This document shows positions 22,441 through 33,262 of a stretch of DNA of 64,000 nucleotides, one piece after another. The number at the start of each line of letters is the position of its first letter. Position 1 is the stretch's first letter. A model generated the notes under the pieces. That model saw only the letters and a program-made list of their open reading frames with translations, was not told the origin of the DNA and ran no database searches. A program made the position numbers and the translations under genes. The DNA comes from Diphasiastrum complanatum (Eukaryota > Streptophyta > Lycopodiopsida > Lycopodiales > Lycopodiaceae): positions 36,390,585-36,454,584 of the forward strand of contig CM055102.1 of assembly GCA_029204225.1 (NCBI GenBank), in the 5' to 3' direction.

Positions 22441-24430
22441 CTTTGATTATTCATCTAGTTTTGAGTCTTTGACTTGAAGATAAGTTATGGTACCTATTCG
22501 GAAGCGAGATTCAATTCTATCGTTGATAAATGAATACTTTAGAAGTGTCTTAAAAAATCTAGCTACAAACAAGGAACTTTTGAGACTCCAATAGAGAATG
22601 ATGTCCATGAAGGATCTTTCACCACCTCTTAAAGGATCCCTTACAAGATGTTCCATAAAGGTGTCTATAAATGTAGCACACTTCAAAACTATACATCATG
22701 CCAAGCTATGAATTCAAAGGCATTCTGTGCACTTGATGGTACATCAATTAAGCTATTTAGTGCATAAATAATGTTGCCAAAGACAACTTGCGTTGCTTGG
22801 TCCATATGATTGAGCCTTGATGGCTCCATCACTCAAGGTTTTTCTTGGAGTCCTCAGATCTTGAGCTTGCTCCTCCTCTTGACTTGACCCCAATTCATCA
22901 ATGATTTGGATAAGGTGCTGATCCATACATGCTTCTTCAAGTTTGCAAGTCTTCCACTCATGAAAGACCATATTTCCACCATTGACAGCTTCTTGGTGGA
23001 ATACATGTAGATTCTACAATCTTTACTTGAAGAGCAACAAATTACCTTTTATCCTATCATTGATGTAGGATTTTCTTTGGTCCTTACATTGGAATGATCA
23101 TGCACAAAGCATGTGGACCTATAATTTAGGAATTATGACCAAAAAACAAGCCTAACTAATTAGGAATTAAGACCAAACAAGCCTAACTAACCCTATGAAT
23201 GAGATCTAAACTACTTTGACCTCACCTCACACGTGCCAACAAGGATTCACACATATGGGACCCACCTATGTACAATTTACATGGTTTTGATCAAGCTAGA
23301 TATGCCAATTTTTTGACAATTTCTCACAGTACTTAAATAATTCAGAGATTCAATTGTGGAAACCAATTACTTCGGAATAGTAGAACATAATTCTATCAAA
23401 CTTCCCATCGATTAATTTTGATAGGAAGCATATCAAATGTCGATATATTTGAGACTTTTGAGCACTTGTTGTTTCTAAGGAATTTGTGTATTTCACTAAG
23501 AGCTCTTTGAAATTCAATACTATTTCAATGTGTGAATTTGGAATTTAACATTAAGGTAGTATTGGTTGCTTGCTTACTCAAATGTTTGTGGATAACCAGG
23601 TTATTTTTGCTCCAAACATAAAAAGTTCTCATTAACTCCATTATGTATACACTATCCATCTCTGAGGGAATGATAATCTTATATACTGCATTAATTATGC
23701 TTATTTAAAGAGAACTAAGCTATGACATGTGCAACATTGTTAGCCAATTCGAGTGTCTGTGGAAGCAACATGTATGCTCAAATCCTTGACCAGACTATTG
23801 TGATGCATGTACAAGATAACTCTCATGTTTAAGTGTTTTAAAATCTTTGATGTCGTAATTGGATTAGAGTTACTCACATTTGTAGAAAGTACATATTCTT
23901 GACTCAAGATATACAATTTTCCTTCTCTGTTTGTAGAGAGTATTTGATTAGATTCTTCATCAAAGATGGTTCATTGTCTAGAATTAAACAAAGCTCTATA
24001 GCCTTGATCTATGATCTTGCTGATAGACCATAAATTCTTTGTTAATTTGGATACATAAAATAATCAAGTAATCTAGAAATGCCATCTAGAAATTGAAGCC
24101 GAATTGATCCCTGGCCTTTGATCTTGTGTAAAGTTTGAGTCTCCGAAGTATATGTACTTTGAATCTAATGTATGAGCTCTTCGATAGGTTCTCGCATGGA
24201 GTCATGTGCTGAGAAGCACTTCAATCGAAGTACCAATGTTGGGTATCTCTACTCCATTGATCTTGTACCATCAGCAGTGTCATGTATTCTTGGGAGTTTC
24301 GAGCAAAATCTGAATCATGATCATGCTGCTGTTGCATCTTCTGCTTTGCTTCATTGTGCTTGAGAACGCGACAAGTTCTCTTGCAGTGCTTGCAGAAGAT
24401 TTTGGTCTTGGGTTTTTGTTGTTGTCAATC
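22441..24430 (-). pseudogene. scattered copia remnants, minus strand
   Basis: At 22686-22590 the minus strand reads MEHLVRDPL..GERSFMDIILY, the RT-to-RNase H linker seen in copia-1 and copia-2. At 22971-22760 it reads a copia-like integrase-RT linker. At 24420-23900 gag and protease traces appear (SAHDSMREPIEEL for the post-active-site segment). Between them, 23163-23232 is the reverse complement of part of the LTR at 58656-58728. Order and spacing are disrupted, so these are pieces of one or more old elements. Confidence 0.6.
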
Positions 24431-24490
24431 GTGCTATTGTTACCGGTTCGAATCGGTTTGCTCAGCTTTCATCTTTTTGTCCTTTAGATT

Positions 24491-25172
24491 TGTAAAAATT
24501 ACAGCAAATAAGGATCCTAAAACACTTGAAATGATGAGGAAAACAATAGATTATGATTTCATAAGATTAGCACAAGTTGAACCATCAAAATCCATCAAAA
24601 ACCTATGCTTGAACCTCACTAAATGGCCCAAATCCTTGAAGAAGGCTTCACACGTGTGAAAGTACGGCCTCCCACAGTCTGAGTACTGTACACCAGACCT
24701 ACATTCAATCCTATAATCATTAGTAATCACAAGTACTCAAACAATTATGAACATAGAGAGCAATTGCACCATTATGAGAGAAAAAACATGAAATTGCTTG
24801 ATTGATTTTGGTGAGATATCATCACCTATATATACATGATCCATCACGGTTTTGGGCAGGTATGAGTAGCCCTAAACCTATCCCTAATGCTAATTTTGGT
24901 GGATCTTTCATCCCTACCAAGTTAGGGTTGGAATCTTGGAGATCCCTCAACAATGCAAAAATTACCAAAAATAGCTCCTATTTTTTCTCCCTTGTATCTA
25001 AGCATAATTTGGCCTCATTCCAAAGGTTCTAACACTTAGGTCTACTTGAGAACATCCTTATGAATGGAATCCTATGCTATTTGGCATGTGTGACAAGCCA
25101 CATCATGACCATCTAACTATTTACAAGTCATATGACCAAAACTAGTCAAGCTAGAATTGTGAATTTTTAACA
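24491..25172 (-). repeat. copia-2 3' LTR
   Basis: TG...CA termini are correct on the minus strand. A TATA-like TATATATAGG lies near 24833, and the palindrome CACACGTGTG at 24649-24658 is followed on the + strand by AAAGTACGGCC. The retained 163-bp end of the 5' LTR (29946-30108) is nearly identical to the matching part, suggesting a fairly young insertion. Confidence 0.92.
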
Positions 25173-25186
25173 CTCCTCCTCACTAT

Positions 25187-28100
25187 CTAGCTTGGTTCAA
25201 TCATTGCTTTACTAATCACTCCAAGTGATGATCTGAACTTCATAAAAGGTGTCCTTTGAAGTGGTTTAGTAAGTAGATCAGCTACACATTCATTGCTTGG
25301 AACATGCTCCAAAGCAATCTCCTTGGCTTGCACCATTTCTCTCACAAAGTGATGGCATATCTCAATGTGCTTAGATCTTGCATGGAAGATTGGGTTAGAT
25401 GCAAGGTGTTGGGCTGATATATTGTCATTGTAGATGATTGGTGCCTCCTCTGAATCCATGATCTTTAGTTCCACCAATAATCTCTTGATCCAAAGTACCT
25501 CCTTTGTAGTGGTTGTCAAAGCTTTGTACTCGGCCTCAGTTGAAGATAGAGATATAGTTTCTTGCTTTTTTGAAAGCCATGAAACCGCACCTTCTCCTAT
25601 GAAAGTTGAATAGGCACTTGTTGATTTCCTATCCCTCTTGTCCCCTGCAAAATCTGAATCACTAAATGCATGAAGGTTAATCACATCTCCTCTATATAGA
25701 ATCCCAAAATCCAATGTACCCGAGATGTATCTTAGAATCCTCTTAGCCTTTTTCCAATGGATATTCAATGGCTTTTGCATGGATTGGCTCAACCTACATA
25801 CACTAAAGCTAAGATCTGGTCTAGTTATAGTGATCCACATTAAGGAACCTATAAGTTGCCTAAACAAAGTGATGTCCATGAAGGATCTTTCATCATCTTC
25901 ATTTGGCACTTTTACATCTTGCTCCATTGGTGTGTCAACACTTTTGCATACTTCCATCTTAAACTTCTTCAAAAGACTTTGAGCATAGTTTACTTGACTT
26001 ATAAAGATAAAATCAGACCCTCTAAGTACTTCTATGCCTAAGATGAAGTGAAGACACCCTAGATCTACCATCTTGAACTCTAAGGATAGATCTATCTTGA
26101 TTTTTTCAATACCATCAACACTATTTCCACTAATGATGATGTCATCTACATAAATGAGTAAAAGTACAATACCAACATCATCAAACTTAATGTAAAGAGT
26201 GGGATCATATTCACTTTGAACAAAAGAAAGTGAAATAAGATAGCAATGTAGTCTTGAATTCCAAGATCTTGAGGCTTGCTTCAAGCCATAGATGCTTCTT
26301 TGGAGATGGCATACTTTGTTCTCCATTCCATGCTTGATGAACCCTTGTGGCTGCTCCATATAGATATCCTCTTCCAAAAAACCATTCAAGAAAGCATTAG
26401 AGACATCCATTTGACATAGAATCCATCCAAAATGTGATGCAAGTGCAATGATTAGTCTTATTGTGACCATCTTGGCCACGGGTGCAAAAGTTTCCTCATA
26501 GTCTATCCCTCTCTCTTGAGCATAACCTTTTGCAACTCTTGCTTTATGTTTGTTAACACTCCCATTTGCATTCAACTTAAGCTTGAAGACCCACTTGCAT
26601 CCTATTACATTCCTTTGAGGTCTCTCAACAAGCAACCAAGTTTCATTCTCAATCAAGGCATCATACTCATCCAACATAGCTTTATACCATTCTTTGGAGT
26701 TCAATGCATCTTCAACATTAGACGGTTCTTCAAAACTAGATAAAGCATAAGAAGTGGATGAGATACCCTCAACTTGCTGTCCTTTGCCTTGATATGTGAG
26801 CCTTGATGGCTCCACTTTTGCCCTTGAAGATCTCCTTGGTGTGATAGGTGGGTTTGGTGCTTGCTCCTCCATGAGCTCCTCCTCAAAACCAAGATCTTGC
26901 TCCTCGGCCATCTTCTTCTTGATTGTTGGAGCACTTGAGCCTTCTTCAAGCATATGCATATGATGTTCATCAAAGATGACATCCCTTGAAACAACAAATT
27001 TGTTCAAGGATGGAAGATAGACTTTGTAGCCCTTGCTTGAGCTTGCATATCCGAGCATGATCCCTCTTGTGGAAGATGGATCCTCCTTGGTTCTTGTTTC
27101 TAATGGCACATGCACATAACATATACACCCAAAAACTTTCAAGTGATTAAGATTGGGTTTCTTTCCATACAACATCTCATAAGGAGTTTTGCCTTCAATT
27201 GCTTTGCAAGACATTCTATTCATCAAGTGATTTGCACATACAAGAGACTCACCCCAAGCATCTAATCTTAAAGCCTTAGAACATTCACATAATGTTCTAT
27301 TCCTTCTTTCAGCAACTCCATTTTGTTGAGGAGTGTAAGGACAAGAACTCTCTTTCTTGATCCCTTCCTCCTCACAAAAGGCCTTGAACTCATTGGAGAT
27401 GAATTCTCCACCATTGTCACTTCTAAGAATCTTGATGCTATGATTATGATGCTTTTCCACAAACAACTTGAACTTTACAAAAGTATCAAATACTTGAGAC
27501 TTGAAGGAAAGTAAGAACACCCAACAATATCTTGAGTAGTCATCAATGAAGGTTAAAAACATGGATGAACCTCCATTAGATTTGGTGCTAGCAATGTGCA
27601 CATCCGAGTGTATGAGTTCAAGAGGATGAGATGACTTTGTGATGGAGTTAGGAAACACCTTCTTATGTGCCTTGGATAAGGCACAAGCTTCACAAACCTT
27701 GTCTTCCTTCCCAATAGACCTTGGTAGGCCTAAAGCATACTCCTCCTTGATCATAGCCTCCATGGAACCCGAGTTGACATGTCCAAGTCTTTTGTGCCAT
27801 AAAGTAAAGGTAGATATCTTGCTCTTCTCGGCCAACATGACAACATTAGTATCCACAAATGCATCCAGCTTATAAAGTTTGCCAAGTCTAGTGCCCTTAG
27901 CCACTATCTTACCCTTCTTCTTGATGAAACATTCATTTGAAGCAAAGTCAACATTGAAACCATTGTCTACCATTTGGCCAACACTTAGTAGATTCTTTGT
28001 TATTGTAGGAATGTACAAAACACCTTCTATGTTGATCTTTTTGGAAGATCCTAAGCAAAGGGGAATGCTACCAACTCCTTCAATCTTACAAGCTTCATCA

Positions 28101-29134
28101 TTTGCTGTATAGATAGACTTTATAGGTCCATCATAAGATAAGAGACAAGAGAAAAACTCCCTTTTACTAGTCATGTGTGAACTAGCACCCGAGTCAATCC
28201 ACCAAGGATCTTTTCCTTTGAAGCTTGTTGAAGAAAATATGGACATCATGAGAGAGTCCTCATGTGAACTCTCCTCCTCCTCCTCTTTGCTCATGTTGGC
28301 TTGGCTTTGATCTTGCTTCCTCTTGAAGCATTCCGAGGCATAATGCCCCATCTTGCTACAATAGTAGCACTTCACCTTTGATTTGTCCTTCTTGACTTTG
28401 GTGGTTGATGGAGATGCCTTTGGGGGTCCTTCTTGATCCTCAAGCTTTGTAGACTTCTTGAATGTTGATCCTTTGCCTTTGGACTTGCCTTTGCCTTTGG
28501 TGAAGAGAGCTTGGTCATCTCCACCTTGGATGGAAAGCCTATCCATCCTCTCTTGCATTTGGCTCCTTCTTGATTCCTCGACCATGAGCGTGCCTTGGAG
28601 TTCTTCAAGTATGGGTAGCTTACCCATAATTGCATATCCCTGAACCAAATTGTCAAATTCAAAGCTTAGTCCATTCAATATGAGTTGAACAAGCTCTTCA
28701 TCCTTGATAGGGTCACCTATAAAGGCTAGCTCTTTGTTCAGTTCCTTTACTCTTAGGACAAAAGTATGTGCACTCTCTCCTTTCTTTTGATAGCTTCTAT
28801 AGATTTGATTCTTCAAAGCTAACATTCTAGTTTGGTTCTTGGATTCATAGACCTTTTGCAAAGTCTCCCAAGCATCTTGAGCTGAAGTGCAATCTCCTAC
28901 CTCTCTTAAGAGTTCATTTGCAACATTCATTTTTATGCAATGTAGTGCAACATTGCACCTCTTGATGTATTTGGCTTTTTCTTGAGGATGAATAGGTTCA
29001 CCCTCCTTACCATTTACAATTTCCATCAGATCTTGCATGATCATGATAGATTCCATTCTAACTTTCCATATGGAATAGTTAGTTTTGTTGAGCCTTTCAT
29101 TAGTATCCAAAAGATATGCATTTATAGATGTCAT
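25187..29134 (-). CDS. copia-2 gag-pol polyprotein, uninterrupted
   Basis: A single 1315-residue frame without stops. Gag (UBN2-type) occupies about residues 1-240, the CCHC knuckle 256-269 (CYYCSKMGHYASEC) and the protease DSGA 314-317. GAG-pre-integrase (LWHKRLGH) lies near 445. Integrase D511, D573 and E609 have the canonical 35-residue gap between the last two. RT has YVDD at 995-998, and RNase H shows SDSDFAGD and STEAEYKAL. Possible defects are small in-frame losses: RLDAWGES at 623-630 appears to lack several residues before the conserved W, and KARVAKGYAQ at 864-873 lacks the usual Leu of KARLVAKG. Without truncation of the 5' LTR it would look potentially active; as it stands the missing LTR part makes mobilisation unlikely. 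Confidence 0.95.
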   Translation of the reverse strand: MTSINAYLLDTNERLNKTNYSIWKVRMESIMIMQDLMEIVNGKEGEPIHPQEKAKYIKRCNVALHCIKMNVANELLREVGDCTSAQDAWETLQKVYESKNQTRMLALKNQIYRSYQKKGESAHTFVLRVKELNKELAFIGDPIKDEELVQLILNGLSFEFDNLVQGYAIMGKLPILEELQGTLMVEESRRSQMQERMDRLSIQGGDDQALFTKGKGKSKGKGSTFKKSTKLEDQEGPPKASPSTTKVKKDKSKVKCYYCSKMGHYASECFKRKQDQSQANMSKEEEEESSHEDSLMMSIFSSTSFKGKDPWWIDSGASSHMTSKREFFSCLLSYDGPIKSIYTANDEACKIEGVGSIPLCLGSSKKINIEGVLYIPTITKNLLSVGQMVDNGFNVDFASNECFIKKKGKIVAKGTRLGKLYKLDAFVDTNVVMLAEKSKISTFTLWHKRLGHVNSGSMEAMIKEEYALGLPRSIGKEDKVCEACALSKAHKKVFPNSITKSSHPLELIHSDVHIASTKSNGGSSMFLTFIDDYSRYCWVFLLSFKSQVFDTFVKFKLFVEKHHNHSIKILRSDNGGEFISNEFKAFCEEEGIKKESSCPYTPQQNGVAERRNRTLCECSKALRLDAWGESLVCANHLMNRMSCKAIEGKTPYEMLYGKKPNLNHLKVFGCICYVHVPLETRTKEDPSSTRGIMLGYASSSKGYKVYLPSLNKFVVSRDVIFDEHHMHMLEEGSSAPTIKKKMAEEQDLGFEEELMEEQAPNPPITPRRSSRAKVEPSRLTYQGKGQQVEGISSTSYALSSFEEPSNVEDALNSKEWYKAMLDEYDALIENETWLLVERPQRNVIGCKWVFKLKLNANGSVNKHKARVAKGYAQERGIDYEETFAPVAKMVTIRLIIALASHFGWILCQMDVSNAFLNGFLEEDIYMEQPQGFIKHGMENKVCHLQRSIYGLKQASRSWNSRLHCYLISLSFVQSEYDPTLYIKFDDVGIVLLLIYVDDIIISGNSVDGIEKIKIDLSLEFKMVDLGCLHFILGIEVLRGSDFIFISQVNYAQSLLKKFKMEVCKSVDTPMEQDVKVPNEDDERSFMDITLFRQLIGSLMWITITRPDLSFSVCRLSQSMQKPLNIHWKKAKRILRYISGTLDFGILYRGDVINLHAFSDSDFAGDKRDRKSTSAYSTFIGEGAVSWLSKKQETISLSSTEAEYKALTTTTKEVLWIKRLLVELKIMDSEEAPIIYNDNISAQHLASNPIFHARSKHIEICHHFVREMVQAKEIALEHVPSNECVADLLTKPLQRTPFMKFRSSLGVISKAMIEPS

Positions 29135-29945
29135 CTAGTCTCCTAATCAAGGACTTGACACAAATGAAGGTTACTTCTATTGATTTGATTGAAGGTCTAC
29201 CTTATCCCACTTCTTAGGGACCTGAAAAGATCAGTAATAGACTTCCTATAAAGATCTAAGAATGATCTCTAACAAAATCAAATCATAGAATACTAGAAAC
29301 AATGCACTTGCTTGATTGAAGTAGACAATACTAGTAGAATTGCCCCTCTTTCTATAAAGAACATTAAAGCTTCCAAATGATCTGATAAAGAGTGAATTTC
29401 AGCAACCTAATATACTTCCAAAATCACTTGTAAAAGATCTAAATGGAACTTAATGAGGATGCAACATAATCTACTATCCAATCACAAGCAAAAAATGATC
29501 AAAATTGATGAAAAATTGATCTAATTTGGTGCATAAGTCAAGCAATGGTTGGACTGAACCTAAATCACTTTAGGAGGTGCCTACTACACCTTAGAACAGC
29601 CTTGAAGAGTCCCCAAAACTCTGATCTTCCCTCTCCTTGAATGCTAGAAAGCCTTCTCTATGAAATCACCTCCAAAACTCGCTTAGAAATCAATGCTTGG
29701 AGCAAGCAAAACTTGCTATCTTGGTAATGTGAATTAAATTCAACTTTGCCTCTGGTTTTAGACACCTAAACACCTGCAAATGAAGTCACACAACACCAAT
29801 CTCCAATGTATTTGACTCACTTTGAGTTCTAGAATCAATACTAGATGCTAAGATCCAATCTACACAAGATTTAGATCAAAAATTGTGATAAAATTGAATG
29901 CAAACCAAGGATTTAGCTCATTTCAGCCTTTAGGCTCTGATACCA
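29135..29945 (-). other. copia-2 leader between primer site and gag
   Basis: About 800 bp of AT-rich DNA without coding frames. The primer binding site complementary to initiator-Met tRNA is at 29934-29945, next to the LTR. Confidence 0.8.
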
Positions 29946-30108
29946 TGTAAAAATTACAGCAAATAAGGAACCTAAAACACTTGAAATGATGAGGAAAACA
30001 ATAGATTATGATTTCATAAGATTAGCACAAGTTGAACCATCAAAATCCATCAAAAACCTATGCTTGAACCTCACTAAATGGCCCAAATCCTTGAAGAAGG
30101 CTTCACAC

Positions 30109-32026
30109 CGGAACTTCAAGTTGGTTAAGTCTGATCGTTGTTGGCGAGTTGGCTGCTTGTATGTCAAGTGGGTTTGGATCGCAAGAGTTGAAGACTGGGA
30201 AGCTAAGTCGTGGTTCCTGGCTCGCTTTGGGATGCCTGCGCTACAGGTGGTATCAAAGCCGACTGGCCGGTCAGCTATGCGGATCTCACGAAAATGGCCA
30301 CGGTTTGGGGTTCATCAAGACAACTGTGGTGCAAGGTGCTGACCATAGTGTAAGCACGGGTGCGTCCACGGTCGGGGTGGTTGACAGAACGGGGGACTCG
30401 ATAAGTCAAGGTGTTGCCCTTGAGGTGTAAGCACGGTCAATTCTCACGGTTCGGGCCTGGCACTGTCTGCACGTAGGACGGATGAGGCAAAGTGCTGCCT
30501 AGGGAGGTCAAAGCACGGTCTTTACCTTGTGGGGTGCGGGGCGACATATTCGAACTGTACGGGTTAACCACTGATACAGAGATGCTGTTTGAATTCGGGT
30601 GTAAAGCATGGGTGGTTAGCTGCCGGTGCGGGATAGCTGCCGATCGTTTAGCTATAAGGGCTATCGACCAAAAGGTGGTGGGGCGTGATTGAGGCAATGT
30701 GCTGCTTAATGGTGAAAGCATGGATAGTTGGAGGGGTGTCCTATGTGGGCTGATTCCGTGATCGATTTGTATGGGCGTGGCCAGGCAAAGGTCCGTTGGC
30801 AGGACCATCTCAAAGGGGGACCTTGTCTTTGTTACTTGTTAGTAAGCTTGCCTGAGTGTCTTACTTGTATGTATTCGTGGTGAGTCTTAGTACTCGTGCT
30901 TTGCCTGGTTTGCATGATTGCTTGTGATACAAGGAGCTGATGGCTCGAGAAGGAAACTTTTCTTTTGAAGGTTGATACCATCAAACAAAGAGGACTACAG
31001 AATCTGTGAGGCGGATTTGTAGTTCAAGTACTCACACGTGAACGAAAACGAAACGACTCAATGTTTGCAAAGGATGGATGGCTATCCTGTTTCTTGGGTT
31101 AGTTTCATTTGTGACAACGCCCACCAGACGCAAGCAGGAAGTGAAAACTTGGAAAGGGCAATTTTAGGGGAGATCTTCTATAGCAGTTGGTCTTCATTTT
31201 GGGACGGCCACCTTCGGAATTGAAACTCACTGAGCATGGGTGATATCCAGTATCAGTTGGGTTTTTTCACAAAGGGGAAAAGACTAGGATCCTTTTCAGA
31301 GATTGGCAACAAGTTGGATCAAGCCATAATCCTAGCAAACGGGAAGCAAAGTGTTGGAAAGGCTTTTTGTCCGAAGAACTCTACTCTAAGTCCGATCAGC
31401 TGATTTTATAAGTGGAGGGGAATTATCACACACACCTCTCTCTTGGGGAAAATTTTGAATGAAAGTTGATCAAAATGGGGGCAAATTCAAGGTGACCTAG
31501 CCATACTCACACGAGGAGACTGGCGAACTTTGGACCTAATAAGTTGACAAGTTTTTGTTGTGGAAAGGAAAGTTTGTTATAGGCTTTCTCTGGACCAGCA
31601 ATGTTGAGAAAAAATATGAGTACGCTGGCTTGTGTTACGTGTAAGGCAGCAGATCAATGAAGGAACTGTGAAAGTTGAGTCTTGCATAAGAGACTTGGTA
31701 TTTCGAACGGACGCTAAGGGACAGTTCGCGTTGAGATCGGACTAGTGCAAACACTGGGTACATTTGTCTGATTCAAAGAGAGCTACTTGAAGCCAAGCTC
31801 GATGTACACTTCTTGTTTTGATTGTGAGGCAACTAACCAGTGATGGAATTGTGAAAGTCAAGTTTTGTGCGACGGACATGGTGCTTCAAACAAACGCGAA
31901 GAGATAGTTCGGATGCGGATCAAACTGGTGCGACCCTTTGGCTTTCCACGAGGTCAATGGTTACATTTGGGCTGATTCAAAGAGCTACTTCAAGCTAAGT
32001 GAGAGGTGCATTGTGGAGTACTCAAT
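30109..32026 (+). mobile_element. truncated family-A copy: LTR end and 5' internal region
   Basis: Starts inside the LTR (CGGAACTTCAAGTTGG) at the junction with copia-2. The LTR ends at 30245, a mutated primer site (TGGTATCAAAGC) is at 30248, and the internal region follows with the leader stem-loop units. The copy stops at 32026, where another family-A LTR begins inside its internal sequence (AGTACTCAAT). The remaining internal part and 3' LTR are not found beyond the inserted element, which implies later recombination. Confidence 0.85.
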
Positions 32027-33262
32027 TGTTGTAAAGCTACCTTTACAAGCTTTACTTCCGGCGCCATCGGCGCCAGCTATGTCCCCGACGCCAGCAGCTC
32101 CCCTGCTGCTCCCGGTGCCGGCGCCGCTACCGGTGCCACTGTGACCAGAATCCAGCCGGCGCCAAGTTCCTATGGCTGAAAATCTTTGATCGGTTCTAGC
32201 GAAGTCCAGAGAGCTCAGATCGATGTGCAATCACCTCACACGATCTAGGCATGATTAAAGGAAGCCTGGGCATTAATAAAATCTAGAGAGAGAAAATGAC
32301 TTTCTAGAAAGAGAAAATCCTAGAGAGAGAAAAACGTGCTTTACCAGATTGGGTAGAGTGCTTGGTATGAGGGGGGGTGCCGAATCACACCAATACTATA
32401 GGGGAGTGCGGGTTGCGAATCAGGACGAGCTCCAACCAAGTCTCAGCCTCCCTTGCTGGAATGTTGTTATGGCTCTCGCCTTGGCATGCTAGCGCCCCGG
32501 AGACTAGGGTCGGTCACACACTTGAAATGTAACCTTCTCAGATTTATCAATAAAGTGGGATTTTTCTCAAACTGACTTTGATTACCTTCTGGGTTTCAGT
32601 GTTCGGTAAAAGCGCTAGTTGTAAGGCCGCTTTCAAAATTTTTAACTTGGCACATAGCTGAGGGTCGTATCCCGGGACGCCAGCGGTATGCCGTCGGGAC
32701 CATTCGGTCCGTGGCGCCAGCGGTATGTTGTCGGGAACATTTGGTCCAGGAACTGGTTGTTTCCATATCTGTCGCGGCTTGTGGTTCTGAGTGTTCCTTG
32801 CATGAACGTGAATGGGTTAAGCTCTTGGGGAACGGGCTCTAACCTGTCGGCTGAGTTGGATGGCTTGCTTGGGTGGATATTACCTGTTTATGGCTGTCCA
32901 GTCTGGCGAGGCGCCAGGGTGGCTTCCAGCGCTCGTGACGAAGCTTTCAGTTGGTTAAGTCTGTTGTAAGTCAGACCGCTTGCTTGGAATGGATGTTACT
33001 CGTTTGTAACGAAGCTTCGAGTTGGTTAAGTTTGATGTATGTCGGGTGGCTTGCTTGGAGGGAAGTCACCCACATCGGGACTCCCGATCTGGCATGACGC
33101 CAGGTTGGATCTCAATGTTGGTCCTCGGAACTTCAAGTTGGTTAAGTCTGATCGTTGTTGGCGAGTTGGCTGCTTGTATGTCAAGTGGGTTCGGATGGCA
33201 AGAGTTGAACGCTGGGAAGCTAAGTCGTGGTTCCCGGCTCCCTTTGGGATGCCTGCGCTACA
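32027..33262 (+). repeat. family-A 5' LTR of the second element
   Basis: Runs from TGTTGTAAAG to CTACA. The terminal inverted repeat is intact, but the GGCGCC array is reduced, with several palindromes changed to GGTGCC or GACGCC. The same overall block order as in 15170-16415. Confidence 0.92.

Larger units (their letters stand above)
24491..30108 (-). mobile_element. copia-2: nearly complete Ty1/copia element, 5' LTR truncated
   Basis: Minus-strand order: truncated 5' LTR 30108-29946, primer site at 29945-29934 (complement of GCTCTGATACCA), leader, one gag-pol frame, polypurine tract AGTGAGGAGGAG at about 25184-25173, and full 3' LTR 25172-24491 (682 bp, TGTTAAAAATTC to TTTTTACA). Only 163 bp of the 5' LTR remain because family-A sequence starts abruptly at 30109. 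No target duplication can be tested because that end is lost. Confidence 0.93.
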
